Assembly: GCA_947290775.1 (NCBI GenBank)
Contig: CAMYPM010000007.1
Coordinates: 24,840-88,839, forward strand
Source of the DNA: an uncultured Bacteroidales bacterium
GTDB taxonomy: Bacteria; Bacteroidota; Bacteroidia; Bacteroidales; Porphyromonadaceae
Length of the DNA: 64,000 bases
Direction of reading: 5' to 3'
Part shown: positions 47,652 through 55,247 of the stretch, piece by piece
Layout of the letters: every line of letters starts with the position of its first letter
How positions within the stretch are numbered: position 1 is the stretch's first letter
Notes under the pieces: model-generated
The model's database searches: none
Seen by the model: only the letters and a program-made list of their open reading frames with translations
Told to the model about the DNA's origin: nothing
Translations under genes and position numbers: made by a program

Positions 47652-48692
47652 ATGGAACTGAAAAAAAAGGCGCTCTTTAATGAGCATGGAGATATAGAGC
47701 TCTCTAAACGCCGCCTCATCAACGGCAATACGACAAATCTCAACGACTTCAACAACATCAAGTATCAGTGGGTGTCGAATTGGTATCGCACGGCGATGAA
47801 TAACTTTTGGATTCCGGAAGAGATTAACCTCAGCCAAGATGTAAAGGACTATCGTATCCTTTCCCATGCAGAGAAAACTGCTTACGACAAGATTCTCTCG
47901 TTTCTCATCTTCCTTGATAGCTTGCAAACTGCCAATTTACCCAACGTGGGGGAATACATTACCGCCAATGAAGTGAACCTGTGCCTCACCATACAGGCAT
48001 TTCAAGAGGCTATCCACTCGCAGAGCTACAGCTATATGCTCGACACCATCTGCTCCCCCGAAGAGCGTAACGACATACTCTATCAGTGGCGTGATGACGA
48101 ACATCTTCTAAGAAGAAATAAATTCATAGGAGATATTTACAATGCCTTCCAAAAGGATAAGACTCCGGAGCGACTTTTGGAGACTATGGTAGGCAACTAC
48201 ATACTGGAGGGAGTCTATTTTTACTCCGGTTTTATGTTTTTCTATGCTTTAGGTCGTATAGGCAAGATGCCGGGTTCCGTACAGGAAATACGCTATATCA
48301 ATCGGGACGAGAATACACACTTGTGGCTCTTCCGCTCTATGATTAAAGAGATGCAAAACGAGGAGCCGGAGCTATTTACCCCACAAGCCGTCAAGCACTT
48401 TGAAGAGATGATTGCCGAGGGAGCACGACAAGAGATCGCATGGGGACAATACGTAATCGGCAACGACATAGAGGGGCTCAATACCTCTATGGTAAGCGAC
48501 TATATTATGTGGTTAGCCAACTCTCGCTCCACCGACTTAGGCTTCAGCGTACTATTCCCAGGTCATGAAACAGAGCCGGAGAGTATGAAGTGGGTAGCAC
48601 AATACAGCAACCCCAATCTGATTAAAACAGACTTCTTCGAAGCACGCCCAGGCGCTTATGCAAAGAGTGCTTCCATAGACGACGACCTCTAA
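47652..48692 (+). CDS. nrdB: Class Ia ribonucleotide reductase, small (radical) subunit
   Basis: The di-iron/tyrosyl-radical partner of NrdA. The 346-residue protein has the metal-ligand and radical segment QEAIHSQSYSYML (Glu, His and the radical-type Tyr) near residues 116-128. The second ligand helices are GVYFYSGFMFFYALG and RDENTHLW. The tail ends GAYAKSASIDDDL, the likely NrdA-docking peptide. It follows nrdA by 90 bases on the same strand. An oxygen-dependent reductase fits an aerotolerant or microaerophilic life. Confidence 0.95.
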   Translation: MELKKKALFNEHGDIELSKRRLINGNTTNLNDFNNIKYQWVSNWYRTAMNNFWIPEEINLSQDVKDYRILSHAEKTAYDKILSFLIFLDSLQTANLPNVGEYITANEVNLCLTIQAFQEAIHSQSYSYMLDTICSPEERNDILYQWRDDEHLLRRNKFIGDIYNAFQKDKTPERLLETMVGNYILEGVYFYSGFMFFYALGRIGKMPGSVQEIRYINRDENTHLWLFRSMIKEMQNEEPELFTPQAVKHFEEMIAEGARQEIAWGQYVIGNDIEGLNTSMVSDYIMWLANSRSTDLGFSVLFPGHETEPESMKWVAQYSNPNLIKTDFFEARPGAYAKSASIDDDL

Positions 48693-48738
48693 GCGGAAAG
48701 CTATTCAATAGCACATTTTTCTGCTTAACAAATATAGT

Positions 48739-48785
48739 GACTCGTAACGAGCTCTCCCCATAATAAGGGAAGCCGCTTACGAGTC
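48739..48785 (+). terminator. Possible terminator of nrdB
   Basis: A 9-bp stem (GACTCGTAA / TTACGAGTC) with a 29-base loop. The tail TCTGTTTATG is only moderately T-rich. It lies 46 bases after the nrdB stop. Confidence 0.55.
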
Positions 48786-48867
48786 TCTGTTTATGAGAGA
48801 TTTGCAGAAAAGATAAAAGCCATTTTTTGCATTACGTAATATCCTATGCATCAGACCTCGGGCACTA

Positions 48868-48898
48868 TTGGTATGTAGCACAAGTTTACGTAACTTTG
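48868..48898 (+). promoter_or_regulatory. Promoter for trpS
   Basis: TTG (48868-48870), 20 bases, then TAACTTTG (48891-48898), an exact fit to the Bacteroidetes -33/-7 layout, 24 bases before the trpS ATG. It supports the shorter trpS start at 48923. Confidence 0.75.
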
Positions 48899-48922
48899 TC
48901 ACAGACAGTAAGACGTACGAAT

Positions 48923-49909
48923 ATGGAGATAGTAGTTAGTGGAATACGCCCCACGGGTAATTTACACTTAGGAAACTTATATGGTGCCGTAGTGAATTGT
49001 GTAAAGATGCAGGATGAATACGACTGTCGCTTTTTCATTGCAGATTGGCACTCACTGACCACACACTCCCACCCGGAAAACATTATTGAGAGTACTTATA
49101 CCATTTTGGCTGAGTACTTAGCTTGTGGTATAGATCCTGAGAAGGCGATAATCTATCGACAAAGCGATGTACCTGAAGTACTTGAGCTATACCTCTATCT
49201 CAATATGAATGCATACTTGGGAGAGTTGCTTCGCACAACCACCTTCAAAGAAAAGGCACGCAAGCAACCTGAGAATGTAAATGCCGGACTGCTTACTTAT
49301 CCTACGCTAATGGCTGCCGATATACTGCTGCACAAGGCAGTGAAGGTGCCGGTAGGTAAAGATCAAGAGCAGAATATGGAGATGGCGCGCCGATATGCAC
49401 GTCGATTCAACAATATATACGGAGTAGACTACTTCATTGAACCGGCCTCTTTCTCCTTTGGATCTCCTGTAAAGATACCGGGACTGGACGGATCCGGTAA
49501 AATGGGCAAGAGTGAAGGAAATGCTATCTATCTGATAGATGACGAAAAGACTATTACCAAAAAGGTAATGAAAGCTGTTACCGATAGTGGTCCCACAGAG
49601 CCGAATAGTGCGATGGCAGAGCCCATTGCCAATCTATTCTCATTAATGAAGATCGTATCTGAACCGGATACGTACCAATTCTTCTTAGAGGCCTATAATA
49701 ACTGCTCTGTACGCTATGGGGATCTCAAAAAGCAATTAGCTGCTGATATAGTAAAAACCACAAAACCCATTCGCGATCGTATATTAGAGATAAGAGGCAA
49801 TCAAGCGCTCTTAGAGCGTGTGGCAAAAGAAGGAGCCGACAAGGCACGAGAAACTGCGACAAAGACCATTAGAGAAGTGAGACAGCTAATAGGGTTTAGC
49901 GCAAAATAA
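48923..49909 (+). CDS. trpS: Tryptophanyl-tRNA synthetase
   Basis: Charges tRNA-Trp. The start at 48923 gives 328 residues, normal for bacterial TrpRS. The ATP-binding HIGH-equivalent is GNLHLGNLYGA near residues 13-23, and the KMSKS-equivalent is GLDGSGKMGKSEGN near 183-196. The promoter lies inside an upstream 32-codon extension (from 48827), so that extension is rejected. Confidence 0.96.
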   Translation: MEIVVSGIRPTGNLHLGNLYGAVVNCVKMQDEYDCRFFIADWHSLTTHSHPENIIESTYTILAEYLACGIDPEKAIIYRQSDVPEVLELYLYLNMNAYLGELLRTTTFKEKARKQPENVNAGLLTYPTLMAADILLHKAVKVPVGKDQEQNMEMARRYARRFNNIYGVDYFIEPASFSFGSPVKIPGLDGSGKMGKSEGNAIYLIDDEKTITKKVMKAVTDSGPTEPNSAMAEPIANLFSLMKIVSEPDTYQFFLEAYNNCSVRYGDLKKQLAADIVKTTKPIRDRILEIRGNQALLERVAKEGADKARETATKTIREVRQLIGFSAK

Positions 49910-49935
49910 AGACTAAGAAATCATATTAATTATTT

Positions 49936-50367
49936 ATGGATATTCAAGGACGTATTGTACAGATCCTACCGGAGGTAGAGGGAGTAAGCAAAGCAGGAAA
50001 CGCATGGCGCAAGCAGGAGTTTATCCTATTGACTCAATCCGGTCAGTATGAGCGCAAGGTTTGTATTGCGCTTTTTGGTGACCGAGTAGATCAATTCCAC
50101 ATAGCTGAAGGCGATGAAGTGCGGGTTGGTATAGATATTGAGAGCCGTGAATTCAACGGACGTTGGTACACGAATGTAAATGGCTACCGTATCGATAAGA
50201 TACAAATGACTGACGCAACCGCGCAACCCTACGGCGAAGCTCCGTATCAAGCCCCGGCAGCTCAAGATGGCTACACCAATCCATCTGCCAACGGCTTCAA
50301 TCAAGCCCCTCAAAGCATGGGCGGTGAGCAATTCCCCGAGCAAGAGGGTGACGACCTTCCCTTCTAA
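49936..50367 (+). CDS. DUF3127 protein with an SSB-like C-terminal tip
   Basis: A 143-residue protein. Residues 1-90 form the DUF3127 OB-like domain (IQGRIVQILPEVEGVSKAG, GDRVDQFHIAEGDEVRVG, RWYTNVNGYRI). A flexible Pro/Gln/Ala/Gly-rich linker (about 95-135) follows. The end is EGDDLPF, close to the acidic tip DDDIPF through which SSB recruits repair and replication proteins. It looks like a small single-strand DNA-binding accessory protein. Known SSB of the organism would be a separate gene. It lies 26 bases after trpS. Confidence 0.8.
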   Translation: MDIQGRIVQILPEVEGVSKAGNAWRKQEFILLTQSGQYERKVCIALFGDRVDQFHIAEGDEVRVGIDIESREFNGRWYTNVNGYRIDKIQMTDATAQPYGEAPYQAPAAQDGYTNPSANGFNQAPQSMGGEQFPEQEGDDLPF

Positions 50368-50379
50368 GCAATTGCAGGT

Positions 50380-50856
50380 ATGCAGCTCAAGCTGCTGGTA
50401 GTAGGCGAAACAAAAGAAAAGACTATGCAGGAGCTAATCAATGATTATGCTTTGCGCATTAACTATCGGCTACCTTTCAAAATAGAGGTTATCCCTGATG
50501 CCCCACACCGCCTTACCGGAGGCAACGAGGCGAAAGTAAAGGAATGGGAGGGCGAGCAAATCCTCCAGCGAATAGGTGTCGGTGAAAAGCCTATACTCTT
50601 GGACGAGAAAGGAAAGAGCTACACAAGTAGAGCACTTGCTGATCAGTTGGAAGCTAAGTTAGGCTCCTCAATAAAATGCTGGACCTGGATTGTAGGAGGC
50701 GCATATGGCTTTTCTGAAGCAGTTTACAAAGCTGTGCCGGAGCGTATTTCCTTAAGCAAACTTACCTTCACGCATCAAATGGTACGCCTCATTGCGGTGG
50801 AGCAAATGTACCGTGCTATTACCATTATATATCATTTACCTTATCATCACGACTAA
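50380..50856 (+). CDS. rlmH: 23S rRNA pseudouridine-1915 N3-methyltransferase
   Basis: A SPOUT-fold methyltransferase. The 158-residue protein has the SAM-binding WTWIVGGAYGFSEAVY near residues 106-121 and the C-terminal trefoil-knot segment FTHQMVRLIAVEQMYRAITI. Full length for the family. It begins 12 bases after the DUF3127 gene. Confidence 0.95.
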   Translation: MQLKLLVVGETKEKTMQELINDYALRINYRLPFKIEVIPDAPHRLTGGNEAKVKEWEGEQILQRIGVGEKPILLDEKGKSYTSRALADQLEAKLGSSIKCWTWIVGGAYGFSEAVYKAVPERISLSKLTFTHQMVRLIAVEQMYRAITIIYHLPYHHD

Positions 50857-50858
50857 CT

Positions 50859-51101
50859 ATGAGGTGGAGGAGGAAGATATACATGCGTCCTGCTGTTCTA
50901 TGTAGTGCCCTACTTCTTTTGGCCCTATCCATGGGACTCTATGCACTGTTGGTGCGCAAAATAGAGGCAGACACACAGTTCATCATCACGTTTGGTGTGT
51001 CGCTATTCCTTCCTATTCTCCTCTTCTTTGTATTAGTCCGTCTCAAACGCTTACGCGAAGAGTACTACGGAGGTAACCATAATCAACAACAGCCATCATG
51101 A
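50859..51101 (+). CDS. Small two-segment membrane protein of unknown function
   Basis: An 80-residue protein with a basic start, membrane segments near residues 10-30 and 41-60 (FIITFGVSLFLPILLFFVL), and a charged tail. It starts 2 bases after rlmH and overlaps manA by 4 bases (ATGA), so it is very probably translated. I do not recognise the family. Confidence 0.7.
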   Translation: MRWRRKIYMRPAVLCSALLLLALSMGLYALLVRKIEADTQFIITFGVSLFLPILLFFVLVRLKRLREEYYGGNHNQQQPS

Positions 51102-52096
51102 TACTACCAATACTTGAGTTTAAGCCTATCTATCGCAATACGATTTGGGGTGGCACACGTATCTCTGACTTAAAGGGAGGAGCACTTAAAGTGAATGGCA
51201 TAGGCGAGAGCTTAGAACTATCCCCTCTGGAGGATGCTTGCTCCGTGGTTATAACTGAATCGCTGAAAGGATATTCTCTCAATAAACTGATGATGCTTTA
51301 CGCAAAAGAGATCTTAGGCGAAACTCTTTTTGCTAAGTATGGAAAGCACTTCCCTCTTCTGATAAAGCTCATTGATGCGACAGATAATCTTTCTATTCAA
51401 GTTCATCCCTCCGATGAAGAAGTGGGAAAGGGCAGTAACAAGCCCCGAGGGAAAAACGAGGCCTGGTATATCATCGATACTGAAGAAAACGCAGACATTA
51501 TCTTAGGCCTTGCACAAGATACCCCGCCTCACGAATTAGTGGATTACGCTATTAGTGGAAGGCTCCCCGACTTCTCCCATCATGTAACGCCACATAAAGG
51601 AGATATATTCAATGTGCCGGCCGGCACCATCCATGCTGTAGGCAAGGGAACCCTTCTTCTTGAAGTACAGCAGCCCTCCGAAACCACCTATAGGCTTTGG
51701 GATTATGATCGAGTAGACAAAGAAGGACGCTCACGCGCCCTGCATCTTAATGAAGCCTTAGAGGTAGCCAATCTGAGTCAAAGTACCCTTCGGGCCGTGC
51801 CCTACCGCTCTCTTCCCAATAGTATCACGCTGATGCTCTCCACTCCTCACTTCGTAATGGAAAATATATGGATTAAGAGTGAGATCGGGGATTATGCACC
51901 GCCCTTCAAAGAGAGCTGCGCTATACTCACAGCTGTAGATGGGGAATGCATCATTGAAGATGCCCACAAACAAGTACTCACACTTACGAAAGGAACTTCC
52001 GTACTTGTTCCGTCTACCAACATGCCGCTTTCTTTTAAGGCGATGAAAGAGGCTAACCTTGTATCAACCAGCTTACCGGCACCTACACAGCCTTAA
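51098..52096 (+). CDS. manA: Mannose-6-phosphate isomerase, class I
   Basis: Interconverts mannose 6-phosphate and fructose 6-phosphate, feeding GDP-mannose or mannose use. The 332-residue short-type protein has the zinc/catalytic motifs SIQVHPSDEE and GKNEAWYII near residues 105-130. The region PAGTIHAVGKGTLLLEVQQPS near 175-195 is clear. Its 3' end overlaps the opposing cutC gene by 14 bases. Confidence 0.92.
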   Translation: MILPILEFKPIYRNTIWGGTRISDLKGGALKVNGIGESLELSPLEDACSVVITESLKGYSLNKLMMLYAKEILGETLFAKYGKHFPLLIKLIDATDNLSIQVHPSDEEVGKGSNKPRGKNEAWYIIDTEENADIILGLAQDTPPHELVDYAISGRLPDFSHHVTPHKGDIFNVPAGTIHAVGKGTLLLEVQQPSETTYRLWDYDRVDKEGRSRALHLNEALEVANLSQSTLRAVPYRSLPNSITLMLSTPHFVMENIWIKSEIGDYAPPFKESCAILTAVDGECIIEDAHKQVLTLTKGTSVLVPSTNMPLSFKAMKEANLVSTSLPAPTQP

Positions 52097-52832
52097 CTGC
52101 CATTAGTGCCTCGGTGAGTAAGTTTGTATCTAAGTAGCTGTCTGTCCACCAGGCATCTAAATAGCTTCCATCGGGAGCTCGCCTTGCAGGGCTACTCTCT
52201 GCCCTATCTCTTACGCCTCTAAAGCCCCCATGAAAAGCCTGTAGCCCTCCCTTCGTTCGGATGAACGGAATGTGCTCGGCTCTTACTCCTCCGGCTGCTA
52301 CTATGGTAAGGGTGTCGCCTGATGCCTGCTGCATAAGCGACAACACCTCAGTTCCCTCCACTGCGGAAGAAGCTCCTCCGGAAGTAAGCAAACGCTTAAA
52401 TCCCATTTCTCTGATTTGTGGTACGTATTGCCACGGCTCCGGTAAAATATCTATTCCGCGATGGAAAGTAAGCTCTGCGTCTTTTGCAGCTTTGCAAAGG
52501 CTTTCTAATGCAACTCGGTCTAAAGTACCGGACGGGGAGAGCGCACCAATAGTAAAGCCGGCTCGAGGAAGTAGTGTGCGGATAGTCTCTATTTGTCGGC
52601 ACATGATGTCGACTTCTTCTTTGGTGTAGCAAAAGGAGCCGGGACGCAATCGGATAAGCAGACGAACATGTTCTCCTAAAGCACCTAAACGCTGTATTTC
52701 CTCTTCGTATAGCGCTCTGAAAGTAAGCCCACCTATTTCTGGAGCCATACAGAGTTCTACACTATCAGCACCACACTTGATTGCCAGTTCTGCTTCCTCT
52801 ACAGAGGACACACATACTTCCAACGACCCCAT
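52083..52832 (-). CDS. cutC: CutC-family protein
   Basis: A TIM-barrel protein whose reported link to copper homeostasis is uncertain. From the ATG at 52832 the product is 249 residues: SLEVCVSSVEEAELAIKCG, GADSVELCMAPEIGGLT, IRPGSFCYT-like RLRPGSFCYT and LTSGGASSAVEG. It starts 5 bases after the protease stop. An earlier in-frame start at 52904 would lie inside the protease gene. Confidence 0.9.
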   Translation of the reverse strand: MGSLEVCVSSVEEAELAIKCGADSVELCMAPEIGGLTFRALYEEEIQRLGALGEHVRLLIRLRPGSFCYTKEEVDIMCRQIETIRTLLPRAGFTIGALSPSGTLDRVALESLCKAAKDAELTFHRGIDILPEPWQYVPQIREMGFKRLLTSGGASSAVEGTEVLSLMQQASGDTLTIVAAGGVRAEHIPFIRTKGGLQAFHGGFRGVRDRAESSPARRAPDGSYLDAWWTDSYLDTNLLTEALMAVKAV

Positions 52833-52837
52833 ATAAG

Positions 52838-55114
52838 TTACTGACCTATATACACGACCATCCCATAGTTTTCTTTCCGATAGCTCACATAGAGCACACG
52901 CCAAGCTCCGTGGGTTATATTGGGCAGAGCTACATCACTAACCTCATCTTGTGTGGTATAGGTAAAGAGCTTTTCCCCATGTAGTGAATAGATAGCAACG
53001 GTTGCGCTTTCTGCTGCTCCCTTAGGAAGCACAAGGCGCAGGCTAGCTCCGAATATATATGCTTGTGGCATGGTAAGCGTAGGCGATAGGGTGTCTGCTG
53101 CTTGTTCTAATGGCCTTATTAAAGCATCTATCCAATAGTAACCTTTGTAAGGACTACTTTCATGGTAATCACTCTCGCCTATCCGCTTGTATAGCGTCGC
53201 GCCCCCTATTTGGGCAGAAGGTTTGGTTCTACAAGGGACAAAGGATAGGGGTTTACCCACCTTGCTCTCCAATCCCACATAAAGGATCTGATCCTTAGCA
53301 ATCTCTATTTCTCGTCCAAATGGTATATAGGCAGCTATAGGTCCTATTAGCGTACGCCCAACCTCTTCTGTAGAGGTACCACCTCCCACAAAACGTTGGA
53401 AGGAAGGGAGCGTAAAGTCTGCTCTATAGAGTTCTTCCTTGGTGCCATTAGCAGCCTCTTTATAAGCAACTAATTGCATTTCTTGTGATGCCGATCGGGT
53501 CATCTCTGCTAATATAATCAAGCCGGAGAGCATACTCTTTTCACGCACTCGGTAAGTAGTAAGTAAGCCGTCATATTCTGTAGGGGGAGCCACGAACTCG
53601 ACCGAATCACGCCATGGCGCATAACGATGGTTGGAAAGAATCTTTGTGGTAAGCGGCGTGTAGGGATCAAATCCGTCACACTGCCTATTACCTGTACCGT
53701 TAGGATCCAAATAGGGTTTTAGATAGATGCTATCCACTCCGTTACCGGTCCAACAGCGCTCTACTGAGTAATAAAAATCATCCTTTGGCTCATTGCACGT
53801 AGAGCTACCTCCTGTGAGTGCGCCCACAATTTGCAAATTTTGATCTAATAGAGGAGAACCGGACGAGCCTCCTGCCGTAGTACCTATTTGCCACTTTTTG
53901 ATATGATAATGAGAATCATACCAGTGCATCTGCCCTGCATCAAACTCATCTATATCAAGCGAAGCATCCCGACATAAGGAATAACGGGCAACAGAAGCCG
54001 TTGGGTGATGTATTCCATAAAAAGGTCCCTTGGGATTTGCATTCGCATTCCAACCGGCATAATAAGGCTGATAGACGGCAGGGATACCACCGGAAGGGGT
54101 TTTACCCTCACTTTCCACTCCTACGATACGCAATAAGCACAAATCCCTCCGCTCGTCCAATGCCACTACCTCTGCACCTGCAAGGGTGTGTTCCTCTACG
54201 CCTCGTATAAGTTTATCGCCAATAGGCGAATAGAAGTTAAAGAAAAAGACGGACTGACGGGCAGACTCCTGTATATAGTTCTTATTTCCGGCTCGACGAA
54301 AGCTCGCATTCACACAATGGGAGGCGGTAAGTATATAGGCAGTGCCATCCTTGGTCATATTATTGATCAGCACACCGCTACAAATCATGGATCCGCGTAC
54401 CATCATTAATACCAAGCTGCGTTTTACCTCATCTAATTTGGGCAGCGATACGATATTTGGCGCGCAGGAATAAGTACCCCTCATCCATGGCTCACCAGTC
54501 TCGTATTTACTATCCCCGGGATGGGCATCAAAAGTGCGAAATCCATAGCCCACAGAAGCAAGATGCAGAAGCGGTTCCTCGGTTGTATTACTCGATGCTT
54601 CATAGCGAATGACTACTCGATCACCTGCTACAGGGGCAATGGGTAGTGCCTGTAGATGCGTATTATTAATTTCCGTAAATGCGCCTTTGAGTAGTTCTCC
54701 CTCGGGAGATAAGATAAAAAGGCGTCCTCCCTGAGGTATGTAAAAGCGATCAAAATAGAGCTGAAGGCTCTTTGCACCTTTGATCGAGAGCGCCAGCTCA
54801 CACACTCTATTTCCCTTATGATCATGATGCCATACCCCCTTTTCAAGCACTGAGATATCTGTACTAACGGGCACTGCGATCCTATACCCGTCACGAAGCT
54901 GTGCGCTCTCTTCCACGCTCACCATACTATCAATAATAGCCTGAGAGGGTGGCAGCAAAGAGATCTCCGAGAGCTCCGCAGTCCTCAGTTTAGAAGTACT
55001 TTCTGTAGGAGTAATAGGCGCTATAAGTTGAGCATGGATAAATGGCAGTGCGCCGACCATCAGACATACGCACAGCAAACTGCGTCTCAGCTTATGCAAT
55101 AGAGTCACTTTCAT
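52838..55114 (-). CDS. Secreted trypsin-like (lysyl endopeptidase-type) serine protease
   Basis: A 758-residue protein from the ATG at 55114. It has a signal peptide (about 1-28, ending IHAQ) and an N-terminal domain to about 200. A chymotrypsin-fold domain follows with triad His266 (TASHCV), Asp324 (RDLCLLR) and Ser418 (AGGSSGSP), and several Cys. Residues about 440-680 resemble a beta-sandwich. The last 80 or so residues (VAIYSLHGEKLF, ending MVVYIGQ) look like a divergent type IX sorting domain. Substrate specificity cannot be read with confidence. It is in one minus-strand group with cutC (5-base gap). Confidence 0.82.
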   Translation of the reverse strand: MKVTLLHKLRRSLLCVCLMVGALPFIHAQLIAPITPTESTSKLRTAELSEISLLPPSQAIIDSMVSVEESAQLRDGYRIAVPVSTDISVLEKGVWHHDHKGNRVCELALSIKGAKSLQLYFDRFYIPQGGRLFILSPEGELLKGAFTEINNTHLQALPIAPVAGDRVVIRYEASSNTTEEPLLHLASVGYGFRTFDAHPGDSKYETGEPWMRGTYSCAPNIVSLPKLDEVKRSLVLMMVRGSMICSGVLINNMTKDGTAYILTASHCVNASFRRAGNKNYIQESARQSVFFFNFYSPIGDKLIRGVEEHTLAGAEVVALDERRDLCLLRIVGVESEGKTPSGGIPAVYQPYYAGWNANANPKGPFYGIHHPTASVARYSLCRDASLDIDEFDAGQMHWYDSHYHIKKWQIGTTAGGSSGSPLLDQNLQIVGALTGGSSTCNEPKDDFYYSVERCWTGNGVDSIYLKPYLDPNGTGNRQCDGFDPYTPLTTKILSNHRYAPWRDSVEFVAPPTEYDGLLTTYRVREKSMLSGLIILAEMTRSASQEMQLVAYKEAANGTKEELYRADFTLPSFQRFVGGGTSTEEVGRTLIGPIAAYIPFGREIEIAKDQILYVGLESKVGKPLSFVPCRTKPSAQIGGATLYKRIGESDYHESSPYKGYYWIDALIRPLEQAADTLSPTLTMPQAYIFGASLRLVLPKGAAESATVAIYSLHGEKLFTYTTQDEVSDVALPNITHGAWRVLYVSYRKENYGMVVYIGQ

Positions 55115-55161
55115 CATATACAGGTAATGCTTATTTGTCTCAAAGTTAGCACATTCCAAGG

Positions 55162-55203
55162 AAAAGAAGCTCCTTCATGCATTTCTGCACAAAAGAGCTT
55201 CTT
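55162..55203 (-). terminator. Probable terminator of the TonB receptor gene
   Basis: A 9-bp stem containing AGAAGCTC / GAGCTTCT with a 22-base loop. On the minus strand it is followed by TTTTCC. It lies 45 bases after the receptor stop. Confidence 0.6.
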
Positions 55204-55247
55204 AAATGACAGGGGTAATCCGCCCCTTGTAGGCAACTTCCTAACGC

